From Mariniblastus fucicola (GTDB taxonomy: Bacteria; Planctomycetota; Planctomycetia; Pirellulales; Pirellulaceae), in assembly GCF_008087665.1 (NCBI RefSeq), contig NZ_CP042912.1:5766001-5830000 (forward strand): 64,000 nt of DNA, read 5' to 3'. The notes under the pieces were generated by a model. It had not been told where the DNA came from. It saw only the letters and a program-made list of their open reading frames with translations, and ran no database searches. Shown here one piece after another: positions 23,942-33,475 of the stretch (position 1 is the first letter of the stretch; every line of letters begins with the position of its first letter). A program made the position numbers and the translations under genes.

Positions 23942-24763
23942 ATGAGTTTTTTGGAACAGTTTTTCGAAGACAATTTTAATTTGCCGCCGAAGCCACCTGG
24001 AAATAACGGCCAGAGTGATTCGTCAGCATCGGTGCCCCATGGGGGCAAAAGTAACAGCTTCAAGCAGGTGACTGACTCCGAGTTGGCCGCCCATCTTGAG
24101 ATCAACAAATATGACCAGTTTCAACTGACCGACGCCGTTCGGCCTGCTTTGGATCTGAAGATCAAGCCGACCGAGGGCTATCGCCATGAAAACTATCAGG
24201 ATGACGAGTCAGGTACTTCGATTCCTGTTGTGATGGCAGCGGCTTCGAAAGAAAAGCTGTTCCCTCTGTTCATGGAACTGATCGAGAAACTCGGCCCCGT
24301 CGTCGACGTTGTTCTTGAATCAAGCCATGAAGGAGATTCCAACGGCCATCGCGATTTCTATCGCGACAATATCGACATGGCGGTTCTACAGAGCGTGCTC
24401 TTTGACTACGAAGATCTGCTGCTCAATGACGGGTGTACCGGAATCGCCGTATTGAATCCTGCCAAACCTCAGGAAGTTCAATTCGAAGAACACAAGCTGT
24501 TGATCATCTACGGCAGTCCACTTGAGCATTTTGAGTTCACGCTCGAGAAAGCAGGCGTTAGCGAGTCTCAGGCGATGCAGTTCATCACCGAAGCGGAACA
24601 TGTTCACAGTTCATCAGAAAAGTACCTGAAACGATTCGAGGAACTTCGCTGTGCCCTTGGCCTTGACGGGTCGCAAACGGAACCGAGCGAAGGCTACCTG
24701 GATGATTACTACAACGATGGCGAAAACTGGTCCGACGGCGACATGAGCGGCGGACTTGCGTAG
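23942..24763 (+). CDS. Acidic soluble protein of unknown function
   Basis: A 273-residue protein with no family I recognise. Residues 1-50 are Pro/Ser/Gly-rich and probably disordered (MSFLEQFFEDNFNLPPKPPG). The middle is folded alpha/beta with blocks SIPVVMAAASKEKLFPLFMELI, LGPVVDVVLESSHEG and LLNDGCTGIAVLNP. The C-terminal ~40 residues are very acidic with Tyr/Asp/Gly runs. There is no signal peptide, membrane helix or metal motif. The start at 23942 is preferred over the frame opening at 23900 because it gives a compact hydrophobic N-terminus. The upstream 230 bp contain a 7-bp inverted repeat (CTAGGTC/GACCTAG, about 23829-23872) of unknown meaning. Convergent with the DUF502 gene. Confidence 0.65.
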   Translation: MSFLEQFFEDNFNLPPKPPGNNGQSDSSASVPHGGKSNSFKQVTDSELAAHLEINKYDQFQLTDAVRPALDLKIKPTEGYRHENYQDDESGTSIPVVMAAASKEKLFPLFMELIEKLGPVVDVVLESSHEGDSNGHRDFYRDNIDMAVLQSVLFDYEDLLLNDGCTGIAVLNPAKPQEVQFEEHKLLIIYGSPLEHFEFTLEKAGVSESQAMQFITEAEHVHSSSEKYLKRFEELRCALGLDGSQTEPSEGYLDDYYNDGENWSDGDMSGGLA

Positions 24764-24828
24764 CGACATGCCTGAATGAGTTTGAGCGCATCAAGTTTTT
24801 GGAGTTCCGAGTTCCGGATCTTCAAATC

Positions 24829-25530
24829 TCACGCCCAGCGGACTTCCTTTGGGACCGTAATCCCGCCTGAGACCACCGCCTGGAGGGTCTCTTCGAGGTT
24901 CCAGTCTAACTTTACAACTTTCTCTTCCGGCACCAGCAGCATGTATCCGGATGTCGGCACGGGGGTTGTCGGGACATAGACGCACAAAATCGTCGCGCCA
25001 GTGCTGGTATCGGTGCACTCGGATGTTACAAAAGCCGGTGCTTTGATCCCCGGATGGGGAAATTCGATCAACACCACCCGCTTGAAATCCGGAGTTTCCG
25101 TCGATTTCGAGAGCGCTTCGAAGACGTTGCTGACCACTCGATAGATCGTGTTGACACCTGGGACTTTGTGCAGGAACCAGTTGGTGACTGACAGCAAACG
25201 CGATTTGGCAAAAACGCCGGCGATCATCAGAATCGACAGCACTACGAACATTGCCAGAACGACGGACAGCGCGTAAAGGATATAGCCAGGAATGGCGGCT
25301 TCCTTGAACGTGTACTCGCGAATAAACGACGCGATGGGCCCAATCGCGTAGTCGTAGAGGGTCACGTACAGCCACTTGACGATGGCGTAGGTGATGTAGA
25401 TCGGCAGCAAAACGAACAAACCGGCGATAATCCGGTTTCTCAGCCGTCTCCACTCGCTTTGCTTTGGGTCCAGAGGATTTTCTGGCTTCGAATCCTTTGG
25501 CAGCGTTTTCAATGAAGTGTCTCTTGTCAT
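24829..25530 (-). CDS. DUF502-family membrane protein
   Basis: A 233-residue protein of the DUF502 family, widespread in bacteria and without established function. After a polar ~28-residue N-terminus there are two membrane helices (IIAGLFVLLPIYITYAIVKW and YALSVVLAMFVVLSILMIAG). The conserved block VPGVNTIYRVVSNVFEAL is followed by a soluble beta-rich domain with VLIEFPHPGI and the family's VYVPTTPVPTSGYMLLVP signature. The layout places the C-terminal domain in the cytoplasm or at the membrane surface. It is a single gene, convergent with the gene ending at 24763 and divergent from the secreted Cys-rich gene. Confidence 0.88.
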   Translation of the reverse strand: MTRDTSLKTLPKDSKPENPLDPKQSEWRRLRNRIIAGLFVLLPIYITYAIVKWLYVTLYDYAIGPIASFIREYTFKEAAIPGYILYALSVVLAMFVVLSILMIAGVFAKSRLLSVTNWFLHKVPGVNTIYRVVSNVFEALSKSTETPDFKRVVLIEFPHPGIKAPAFVTSECTDTSTGATILCVYVPTTPVPTSGYMLLVPEEKVVKLDWNLEETLQAVVSGGITVPKEVRWA

Positions 25531-25775
25531 GCTGTCATCGTATCTGAAAGGTCGAGGATGGCCTAATGCAGTTTCTGCGGACTTTGTCCAGAATTTGCCG
25601 GCATTTTGGGCCTAAACGTGGACTGCATCACACTGGAAAATCTTCCCCGGAATCTATTGAACATCTGCACAATTTTTCCGTAAGATGTAACCGATTGGTA
25701 ACTCACATCAAGCAGTCACCAATTCCAATTGGCAACTTTAACCGGTTACAAGTTCCTATAAATCTGGAGATCCAA

Positions 25776-26531
25776 ATGAAGAACGTTTTAACTTTTTCCC
25801 TTCTGGCAGTGGCGACATTGTTCGTTAGCTCAGTCGGTGCTCAAGAAGAAGCGAAGAAGTGCGAAAAGTGCACCGCGAACGCTACCTCAACAGTTGCGAC
25901 GACTGCTCCCGCAACACAGTGCTCTGGCGAAGAATGCGCCAAAGGTTGCTGCAACGGCTGCCCGGTCACTGCAGCAATGGCAAAATTGCCAAAGATGACT
26001 TACCGAGTTGGCACCGAAGATCTTGGTTGCGCTGAGTCTGCTGCGAAGCTGGCTAAAGAGAAGGAAGCCAAGCTTCACTTCGTCGTTGGCAAAGAAGTTT
26101 TCGAAGACAAAACAGAAGCTTACACTTCGCTCGTTGAGCAAACAGAATCGATGGTTAACGAATTCGTTACTCCAAAGACATGCAGCGTAAGCGGAACTCA
26201 CACTGTTGCTGGCAAGTCATGCAAGTGCCCGGTTGAAGCTGGCAAAACTGCTGAACTGGTCAAGACTGCAATCAAAGACGTCAAAATGACTTACGCAGTT
26301 GGCGAGAAAACTTGCAGCTGCCCGAACGAAGCTGGCTCAATCGCCAAAACAACTGGCAAAGAAATGACTTACGTCATCGGCGAAGAAAAAACCAGCTGCA
26401 ACATGACAGCTCGTTTGACTTTGGCCAAAGCCAAATACAAGGCTGCTGTTACAGCGATGGTTGCTGCTGAAAAAGCAACAGCTGAAGCTTCAAAGACAGC
26501 TGCACCTGCTAAAGAAGAAGCTGGAACCTAG
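25776..26531 (+). CDS. Secreted Cys-rich protein with degenerate ~25-residue repeats
   Basis: A 251-residue exported protein. A signal peptide (KNVLTFSLLAVATLFVSSVGAQ) is followed by a Cys-rich stretch (C29, C32, C49, C54, C58, C59, C62) and then about five degenerate repeats of the form MTYxVGxxx..C..A..A: cores at 74-79 (MTYRVG), 101-105 (HFVVG), about 143-151, 171-176 (MTYAVG) and 197-202 (MTYVIG). Several carry Cys pairs. The C-terminus is an Ala/Lys/Glu helix. The repeats suggest a metal-binding or redox envelope protein, but no known domain was recognised. Monotonous codon use, a GGAG ribosome site and a strong terminator suggest high expression. The start is at 25776; the upstream frame to 25566 lacks protein-like composition. 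Confidence 0.75.
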   Translation: MKNVLTFSLLAVATLFVSSVGAQEEAKKCEKCTANATSTVATTAPATQCSGEECAKGCCNGCPVTAAMAKLPKMTYRVGTEDLGCAESAAKLAKEKEAKLHFVVGKEVFEDKTEAYTSLVEQTESMVNEFVTPKTCSVSGTHTVAGKSCKCPVEAGKTAELVKTAIKDVKMTYAVGEKTCSCPNEAGSIAKTTGKEMTYVIGEEKTSCNMTARLTLAKAKYKAAVTAMVAAEKATAEASKTAAPAKEEAGT

Positions 26532-26566
26532 TTCCAACATTGATCGAGCACGTTTCAATCGAAGAA

Positions 26567-26596
26567 GCCCGGCGGTTTTTCCCGCCGGGCTTTTTT
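26567..26596 (+). terminator. Rho-independent terminator of the Cys-rich protein gene
   Basis: GCCCGGCGG (26567-26575) and CCGCCGGGC (26582-26590) form a perfect 9-bp GC-rich stem with a 6-nt loop, followed by six T (26591-26596). It lies 35 bp after the stop at 26531 and ahead of the convergent gene ending at 26624. Confidence 0.9.
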
Positions 26597-26623
26597 CATG
26601 TGTCGTCTGGCTTTCCGTTGACT

Positions 26624-28159
26624 CTATTTCGAGACATCCGAGTTGCTGACGAAAGCAACTTTCTTCCCGTCCGGAGACCACGACGGAACGTTGATCGTTC
26701 CCTGACCGCCGTAGAGATACGCTACCACGGTCGGCTTGCCGCCTTCGATCGGCATCTTGCGAAGATAGACGTGTTTGTAGAACGGATGGTCCGCTGCTTC
26801 GACTTCTTTCGAATAGGAAATGAACAGAATCGTCTTTCCGTCAGGCGAAACGTGCGGGAACCAGTTGTTATATTCGTCGTCCGTCAACTGAGTTTGCCCG
26901 GATCCGTCGGCGTTCATTCGCCATAGTTCCATGGTGCCAGTTCGCGTCGAGTTGAAGTAAATTTTCCCGTCAGGACCGAATTCTGAGCCATCGTTGAGCC
27001 CGGAGTCTTTCGTGAGTTGAACTTCATCGCCGCCGTCGGATGGGATTTTGTAGATATCGTATTTGTCGTCCCGACCGCCGGTGTAAATCAAAAACTTGCC
27101 GTCAGGCGACCATCCGTGCAGATACGACGGCCCCAGTTTTGTGACCAGCTTCGGTGTGCCTCCCGTTGCCGGCATCGTGTAGATCATCGATTTTCCGTCG
27201 TGGTCGGCGCTGTGGTGGCTGATAGCCAGTTGCTTGCCGTCGAACGACAGAACGTGATCGTTGTTGTTCTTGATCGCGAAGTCCGTATTGAGCTGCGACA
27301 CTTCGCTGTTGGCCAAATCGAAGTTGTAGAGTTTGCCGTTGCGATTGTAGATCAGCGTTTTGCCATCGACCGTCCAGTTCGGCGCCTGCATTGAATCTTC
27401 TGTCGTGTGAATGATCTTTCGATGCCCGGTCTCAACATCCATGACCTCAAGCCGACTGCCGAAGTAGTCGCGATAAGGTTGATAGTCGTCAGGAACAGGA
27501 ACGACAATTCTGACGTTGGAGAACTTTCCTTTTTCAACGACGTCCTTGTTGTGCGAGCACACAAAAATTCCAACGTAGACTTCGTCGCCCAAATCAAGGC
27601 CGGCCAATTCTTCTTGCGAGAACGTATCGCCAAACTTTGCAACCGACATGATGAATTTGCCATCCTTACGTTCCAGTTGCATTACATCTGGACCCATCAG
27701 TTTCGATTCGACCTGCAGCGTATCGGCTCCTTTGGTCAAACGATACTGCATTGAAGTCAGCCCGTCTCCGTGCACCGCAATGTCAACGTAGGGAGCGTCT
27801 GCGTCGAGAAATTTTCGGAACATCACGCCCAGCTTTCGATGCGGATCCACGCCTTCGCCCAGCAGTTCCGCATGCGCACGAACCAGAAAATCACCTTTCA
27901 TTTTTCGCCAAACGAATTGACATTGATCGTCACCGAACCACATGTTCAGTCCCGAACCGGCAACCACGTACGACTTCTCCTCCGCGTTGTAGACCACGCT
28001 GCCTTTGTTTTCGACTGCGCCGACGTCGCCTGAATCTGAGAACCATCCAAGCTTCGATTCGGGGTTCGATTCTGGCACTTGGGCGATAGTGGATAGTGGT
28101 AACAAGAGAGCGAGTGACAGGATCGTCACCACGCTTCCGATAGCGGGAGCAAGAGACAT
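26624..28159 (-). CDS. Secreted TolB-like beta-propeller protein
   Basis: A 511-residue exported protein: signal peptide (VVTILSLALLLPLSTIAQ), an N-terminal beta-sandwich-like domain (about 35-220, including WFGDDQCQFVWRKMKGDFLVRA, of the DUF1349/concanavalin-like type), then a PD40/TolB-type propeller with repeated NWTVDGKTLIYN, HGWSPDGKFLIYTGG, SEFGPDGKIYFNS, PHVSPDGKTILFIS and PSWSPDGKKVAFVS blades. Such proteins bind polymers or partner proteins in the envelope; no catalytic residues are apparent. It is the last gene of the minus-strand series starting with the DUF1501 gene at 34870, separated by 150 bp from the preceding gene, so co-transcription is only possible. Confidence 0.82.
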   Translation of the reverse strand: MSLAPAIGSVVTILSLALLLPLSTIAQVPESNPESKLGWFSDSGDVGAVENKGSVVYNAEEKSYVVAGSGLNMWFGDDQCQFVWRKMKGDFLVRAHAELLGEGVDPHRKLGVMFRKFLDADAPYVDIAVHGDGLTSMQYRLTKGADTLQVESKLMGPDVMQLERKDGKFIMSVAKFGDTFSQEELAGLDLGDEVYVGIFVCSHNKDVVEKGKFSNVRIVVPVPDDYQPYRDYFGSRLEVMDVETGHRKIIHTTEDSMQAPNWTVDGKTLIYNRNGKLYNFDLANSEVSQLNTDFAIKNNNDHVLSFDGKQLAISHHSADHDGKSMIYTMPATGGTPKLVTKLGPSYLHGWSPDGKFLIYTGGRDDKYDIYKIPSDGGDEVQLTKDSGLNDGSEFGPDGKIYFNSTRTGTMELWRMNADGSGQTQLTDDEYNNWFPHVSPDGKTILFISYSKEVEAADHPFYKHVYLRKMPIEGGKPTVVAYLYGGQGTINVPSWSPDGKKVAFVSNSDVSK

Positions 28160-28309
28160 CGTGGTCTTTCAATGGAATGGTGGTCTACAGAGACCTGCAT
28201 TATCAACGCTGCGCATGCCCCAAGCAAGCTTTGGCATTGCAGCCAAATGAGTGGCTTTGATGTCCGCCGCGCCAGCATCCCATCGCGGTTCGATTCCATC
28301 GCGGTCCGA

Positions 28310-31099
28310 TCACTCCGCGGGTAAAACTTTCAGGATCACCGGCGGACAAACGAGCTTGTTGACGTTGTCCACTTTCAAGTGAAACATCCGCGTCTGTGGC
28401 TCAACGAACGATTCGGCTTTAATGAAAAAGCGCTGCCGGTTTTGGCCTTTGGGGATCATCAGGCCATTGAGCCCGAGATCATCGACCCGAACTCCGTGTG
28501 GCAGGTTTCGGCCTGAGCCCTCATTGCCGAACTTGATTGGACCGTCGTGGCCATTTCGTTTGGCGACCACGTGAGCCTGAATGCTTTGGCCAGCACGGAT
28601 CTCGAAGACCAGCGGATGATCGAAGTCCCGTTCCGCAGGCATCGAGTCATCCTTGTCGCGAACGATCTGGCACACGACTTTCGGTTCGGCTTCCTCCAGT
28701 TTCATTTCGCCAACGCCGTGAAACGTTTTTGACAGAACTTCACCAGCGATCTCTACGGTGGCGTGAAACGAAATGGCGTCGGCCTGCTCTTTCGTAATAC
28801 CTTTCGCAGTCCCACCAGCACCTTCGAGAGTATCCAGAGCATGAATCGCTCCGATCACCTCGACGTGATTGGCTTCAATCCTCAACGGCGATGTCACGTA
28901 GAAACCTGGAGGCACATTCTTGACTTCGATTTGAATCTCGCCTTCAAATCCATCTTTCCGTTTCGCGACCAGCCTGAACTCACTGCCACTTCCTGCAAAG
29001 ATGCTTTTCTCGCCGTGGAATTTGATTTCAAAATCCGGATTGGTTTCACGAACGGTCAGCTGATACTTGAAATCTTCTCCGCCGAATCCTCGCACGTCGG
29101 TTACCCGAACCAGAAAGTCACCATCATTCGGTGCAACAAATTTCAGCCTCGAATCTTTGCCGAGTTCACGCCGCGAGTCGTCATCGTTTTCGTAGTTCAA
29201 CTCGAAAACTGGCAATCCGTTTGGCAAAAACGTGGTCCCTGGCGGCCAGGCCTCCACAACGTAGCAGGGCTCCTGCAACGCGTGCGACATCGCCGTCGTG
29301 CCGAAGTAACCGAACCGTTTTCCTGTTCCCGGAAAGACACGAAATCCGGAGTCCGGGCCGCGCGGATGCAAAAACAAACGGTTCACTTCTCCGTTGGCAT
29401 ACAGATATTCGTTGAGCTGCATTTCCTGCCAGTTGTGCACGCGAAAATCGTCACTCGTGTCGGAATCCTTGCCGCGAAACGTGAAATAGGAATCGCGTAC
29501 GGCCCGCAAAACGACTTGTGAAACCGGCGTCCCATCGGTGTGCAGCACTTCGATGCGAGTATCGACTGGTGACTTGTCCCTCGCCGCTTTGGTTTCCAAC
29601 ATCAGCGACTGGCCGGCCTTCGCACGAAAGCGAAACAAGTCCGCGTCAGCGCCGTTTTTCGATTCACGAATCGTCCCTGAGACCGTGACAGGAATGGAGA
29701 CTTGCTGCGCGTCCGCAAACGCATCGTTGGGTTCGGCCTCATCGACGGCCACCGGTTTGGCGGGCTCTTTTTTATAAGTCTCTTTCGCCACGACGGATTT
29801 CGCAGAAGCAACTGCTCCCTCTTCGGCCGGCACATCGACGACCTCCATTGAACCGTCCAGCCGTCCCAGAAAGATCCGTTTTGCGTCCGGCGAAATAGCG
29901 ATCGCACTGCAAATCTCATCCTGTTGCTCCAGCGTTCCAACTTGCAGGAACGAATCGGTCTCCCAGACTTTGATCATTTTGTCCTCGGCCGACGTGAGCA
30001 ATCGTGACCCATCCGAAGAAAACTCCATTCGCACGATGGCGGCTTCGTGAGCAAACCGGGAAAACAGAATCGGATTGATCGCCGGAGCATCGGTGGACGC
30101 CAACTTCCAGACGCGTAGCCGATTGTCTCGCCCACCGCCGACGACCAGAGAACCATTGGGACTGATGCCGACGGTAAACTGTTCCGCCAACGGCTGGCCC
30201 AACGTATCGAGCCGCTGACCGCTGGCGACGTTCCAAACTTTGATCGTTTGGTCGCCGCTGGCACTGAGCAAGTTTTTCGAATCGGGGCTGAACTCAAGAT
30301 CGTAGACAGCGCTGTTGTGGCCCTTGAGTTTGCGAAGCTGTTCTCCGGTCGCGGCATCCCACAGCAAAATCGTTTTGTCGTAAGCACTCGTCGCAATCGT
30401 TTTGCCGTCTGGGCTGACTACGGCATCGTAGAGCACGTCGTTGTGTCCGTCGATTTGAAGTCGCTTTTCATGCGAAACCGTTTCCCAAACGAGGGCTCGG
30501 CCACCCACGCCAGCAATCCCCGTCGCCGCGATCAGTGACTTGCCATCCGCAGAAAACTGCACCGAATTGACTTTGCCAGGCAGCGAATCAAAGCGATGTT
30601 TCGGCCGCAGCGTTTCCGCATCGAACAACTCGACGGATCCAAATCGAGCCACCGCGATCGTGCCACCATCGGGCGACCAGTCAGCAGCGAGAATCGAAGG
30701 CTGGCTCTCTGTTTTCGCGTCCCAGTTGGGCGAAGCGATTGCCAGCTTTGGCTTCTTCGAAGCGTTTTCCGTCGGCTTGGCGCCTTCCTTGATCCAGCGT
30801 TCCACGATTGCGATCTGCTGCTCTGGAACGCGATCGAAATCGTCTTCTGGTGGCATCGCCGGCTCTTCACTTCCGCGCATCAATTTGACAATGTGACGAT
30901 CCGCGCTTCCAGCGACGATGCTTTCGAAAGAATCGACACTGAAGTCGCCTTCTGCCGTGTCTTCATTGTGGCAACCGGCACAGTGTTTCGTCAAAATCGG
31001 CGCGACTTGCGACTCAAAGTCGATCGAATTGTCCGCGTCCTGTGCCTGCGACACGGATGCCGCAAAGAACCAGAAGGCGATGATCAGAAAGGATTTCAT
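28310..31099 (-). CDS. Secreted planctomycete cytochrome c / WD40 / PPC-domain protein
   Basis: A 929-residue exported protein. After the signal peptide (SFLIIAFWFFAASVSQAQ) comes a planctomycete-type cytochrome c domain with one CxxCH heme site (CAGCH) and a distal candidate ligand around PAMPPEDD. Next is a seven-bladed WD40 propeller (repeats such as VVSPDGKTIATSAYDKTILLWDA), then a bacterial pre-peptidase (PPC) domain beginning DEAEPNDAFADA, then Ig-like regions to the C-terminus. The ATG at 31099 is preferred over an upstream TTG at 31108. It lies 5 bp after the stop of the DUF1549/DUF1553 gene, so the two form an operon. Secreted heme proteins of this kind are linked by context to polysaccharide or sulfated-glycan breakdown in planctomycetes, though their reaction is unproven. 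Confidence 0.88.
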   Translation of the reverse strand: MKSFLIIAFWFFAASVSQAQDADNSIDFESQVAPILTKHCAGCHNEDTAEGDFSVDSFESIVAGSADRHIVKLMRGSEEPAMPPEDDFDRVPEQQIAIVERWIKEGAKPTENASKKPKLAIASPNWDAKTESQPSILAADWSPDGGTIAVARFGSVELFDAETLRPKHRFDSLPGKVNSVQFSADGKSLIAATGIAGVGGRALVWETVSHEKRLQIDGHNDVLYDAVVSPDGKTIATSAYDKTILLWDAATGEQLRKLKGHNSAVYDLEFSPDSKNLLSASGDQTIKVWNVASGQRLDTLGQPLAEQFTVGISPNGSLVVGGGRDNRLRVWKLASTDAPAINPILFSRFAHEAAIVRMEFSSDGSRLLTSAEDKMIKVWETDSFLQVGTLEQQDEICSAIAISPDAKRIFLGRLDGSMEVVDVPAEEGAVASAKSVVAKETYKKEPAKPVAVDEAEPNDAFADAQQVSIPVTVSGTIRESKNGADADLFRFRAKAGQSLMLETKAARDKSPVDTRIEVLHTDGTPVSQVVLRAVRDSYFTFRGKDSDTSDDFRVHNWQEMQLNEYLYANGEVNRLFLHPRGPDSGFRVFPGTGKRFGYFGTTAMSHALQEPCYVVEAWPPGTTFLPNGLPVFELNYENDDDSRRELGKDSRLKFVAPNDGDFLVRVTDVRGFGGEDFKYQLTVRETNPDFEIKFHGEKSIFAGSGSEFRLVAKRKDGFEGEIQIEVKNVPPGFYVTSPLRIEANHVEVIGAIHALDTLEGAGGTAKGITKEQADAISFHATVEIAGEVLSKTFHGVGEMKLEEAEPKVVCQIVRDKDDSMPAERDFDHPLVFEIRAGQSIQAHVVAKRNGHDGPIKFGNEGSGRNLPHGVRVDDLGLNGLMIPKGQNRQRFFIKAESFVEPQTRMFHLKVDNVNKLVCPPVILKVLPAE

Positions 31100-31104
31100 A
31101 TCGT

Positions 31105-33342
31105 TCAATGGTTAAACAAAAATTCGCGACTGCTCATCAGACTCCAGAACAGATCTTCGACCAGCTCGCGGCGATTGGAGCCGCCTGCCGTTTCGGTTGC
31201 ACTCGACATCGCGGCCAGCAGCGCCGCCGATTCTTCTTCCGTCGGTTCGCGAACCAAGGTCAGCAGATAGGCCTGCCGAATCAGTTCCCGATCGTCATCG
31301 AACTCGGCCATCAGTTTGTCGACGCGATTGTCTTTCGATTCCAGTTTTTCGTTGAGCGTGTCGCCGTTGGCGATGTGCAGCACTTGCACCATGCTCGGTT
31401 CGTCCGTGCGTTGGCACTCGCAAGTAATCTCGCGATCGTTGCGACCAAACGTTTTCAAAAAACGCGACTTCACCGCCGAGTCGTACAACTGGATCGCGCG
31501 AGTACCTTTCGGGTAAGGCGTTTCAATTTTCTTGACACCCTGCCCCGGCAGCAAAATTTCCTTGAACTCGGTCGGCACATCCGTCGCATCGGACACGGCG
31601 TCGAGTAAAACTTCCGCCATCAAACGGCGCGGGTAGTATCGCGAATAGAAACGGCTTTCGGTTCCGTTACCCGGCGCCGTTTCGCTGCTGCGTTGGTAAG
31701 TCGCCGAGTTCAGAATCGCTCGCATCAGCTCTTTCAGATCAAAGTCTTTCTCGATCAAATAGCTGGCGGTGGCGGAGAGCAGTTTTTCGTTGCTGGCCGG
31801 ATTGGAAACTCGTAAATCATCGACGTCTTCGACCAGGCCGACCGCGAAGAATCGCGACCAAACCCGATTCGTAATCGAACGTGCGAAATAAGGGTTCTCC
31901 GGAGAAGTCATCCAGTCCGCCAGCGGCTCGCGGCGATCGCGGACGTCATCGAACTCCAGCGGTTCGCCATCAAGCGGCGCAGGAGGCTGAGCCTTTCCAG
32001 TGATCGGCTGGATCAGTTCGCCGGTGCTGGTCAGGAACAGCGTGCGGACACCGTCTCCGTTTCGGGCATCGCCGCCCCAGCCTTTGGCACGAACTCGCGA
32101 GAACATATTCGCGAACGCGTAATACTGATCATTGGTCCATTTTTCGAGCGGATGGTTGTGGCATTTCGCACACGCGATCGATAGCCCCAGGAATGCCTGG
32201 CTTGCGTTCTCCGCCATGTTTTCAGGATCCTGGTGCAACGCATAGAAGTTGGTCGCGCCGTTCTCGACGCTGCTGCCTTTGGCGGTCAAAATCTCGCGGA
32301 CAAACTGATCCCACGGCGTGTTGGCCTCAACGTTTTTCCGAATCCATTCGTAGAACGCTTCGACGGCTTTGGGACGCAACTTCGTGCCGTTAACCAATAA
32401 CAAATCGGACCACTGATAGGTCCAATAGTCGACGAACTCGGGACGTTGCAGCAGTTCGTCGATCAGTTTCGATTTCTTGTCGGCGTCATCGCTGCTGAGA
32501 AATTCGTCGCGTTCAGCCGGAGTCGGAAGTTTGCCGATCGTGTCGAGGAAAACTCTTCGCAGAAAGACCTCATCCGACGCCGGCGGAGAGGGTGGCAAGT
32601 TCAATCGTTGCAACTGTTCGAGTACAAGTTCGTCGATAAAGTTCACTTTCGGAGACGACGCGAACAGTTCACCGTCGACCTGATTTGGAAACGGCGAAGT
32701 CACACGCGCGATGCCAATTTTGCTGGAGTACCAGGCCGTAACAGCGCTTTCTCCGTGGCCGATAACGGATACTCTTCCGGCTTGATCGACTTCGGTGACC
32801 GCGCCGTTCGCAGACGTGAACTTGGCCCACGGCGTGACGTCTCGATCGGTTCCGTCAGAGAAATGTGCGACGACGCGAAGGTTCTCGGCGTCTCCTTTTT
32901 TAATCGTGGAAGCGTCAGGCTTGATCTCGACGCGTAAAACTTCAGGATCCGCAGGCGTCGGTGCGCTGTTTCCGCTCGCGATCCAGGCTTGCAAAATTCG
33001 ATACGCGTCGGAGTCTTCTAAAAATCGAACGCCGCCTTTGTGAGGCACCACTCCGGTCGGTTTGGTGAGCAGCAGACTGCGTCCGGGGTCGGAGGGTTCG
33101 AGACGTCGTCCGCGGGCTTCGCGAGTAATGTTGAAGTGATCGGACTTGGGATCGTAGCCGTGAAGCGAAAGTCGAAATCCGCCCTTGCCGGCAAGTGCTC
33201 CATGGCAGGCGCCCGAGTTGCAGCCCATTTTTGACAGAACTGGCAAGACGTCATTGCGAAAGGTCACAAAGTCCGCGGCCTGGTCTTGTGCAAAGCAAAC
33301 GTTTGCGAGCAACAAAAGCAGAATGGTGATTGGATGTTTCAT
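31105..33342 (-). CDS. Secreted DUF1549/DUF1553 protein with two cytochrome-like heme motifs
   Basis: A 745-residue exported protein. Order: signal peptide (HPITILLLLLANVCFAQ); a cytochrome-like domain with the unusual CNSGACH (Cys-x4-Cys-His); a bacterial Ig-like (BIG2-type) domain around residues 145-220; DUF1549, which includes FLDTIGKLPTPAERDEFL and a second, canonical heme site CAKCH; and DUF1553, which includes PYFARSITNRVWSRFFAVGLVE and PRRLMAEVLLDAVSDAT. The domains are planctomycete/verrucomicrobial hallmarks of unknown biochemical role. The gene sits between the DUF1501 gene (133 bp upstream) and the cytochrome/WD40 gene (5 bp downstream), the usual company of these families. Confidence 0.92.
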   Translation of the reverse strand: MKHPITILLLLLANVCFAQDQAADFVTFRNDVLPVLSKMGCNSGACHGALAGKGGFRLSLHGYDPKSDHFNITREARGRRLEPSDPGRSLLLTKPTGVVPHKGGVRFLEDSDAYRILQAWIASGNSAPTPADPEVLRVEIKPDASTIKKGDAENLRVVAHFSDGTDRDVTPWAKFTSANGAVTEVDQAGRVSVIGHGESAVTAWYSSKIGIARVTSPFPNQVDGELFASSPKVNFIDELVLEQLQRLNLPPSPPASDEVFLRRVFLDTIGKLPTPAERDEFLSSDDADKKSKLIDELLQRPEFVDYWTYQWSDLLLVNGTKLRPKAVEAFYEWIRKNVEANTPWDQFVREILTAKGSSVENGATNFYALHQDPENMAENASQAFLGLSIACAKCHNHPLEKWTNDQYYAFANMFSRVRAKGWGGDARNGDGVRTLFLTSTGELIQPITGKAQPPAPLDGEPLEFDDVRDRREPLADWMTSPENPYFARSITNRVWSRFFAVGLVEDVDDLRVSNPASNEKLLSATASYLIEKDFDLKELMRAILNSATYQRSSETAPGNGTESRFYSRYYPRRLMAEVLLDAVSDATDVPTEFKEILLPGQGVKKIETPYPKGTRAIQLYDSAVKSRFLKTFGRNDREITCECQRTDEPSMVQVLHIANGDTLNEKLESKDNRVDKLMAEFDDDRELIRQAYLLTLVREPTEEESAALLAAMSSATETAGGSNRRELVEDLFWSLMSSREFLFNH

Positions 33343-33475
33343 ATTTTTTGTGTTGTGCGAGCACGATGCGTTCGTTAGCGATGTGCAACTGAGTGGACTG
33401 GATTGGCAGCGGCAAAGAACTCAGGCGGGCACGAAACGCGAAGACTCGATCCCGCCGTGCCTGTATTGATTGACG

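Noticed and set aside
25681-25760. Operator-like repeats (GTAACC/GGTAAC, TAACCGGTTA) upstream of the Cys-rich gene
   Set aside because: Only TAACCGGTTA is a true palindrome and it is short; the others are not inverted repeats. No regulator can be linked to them.
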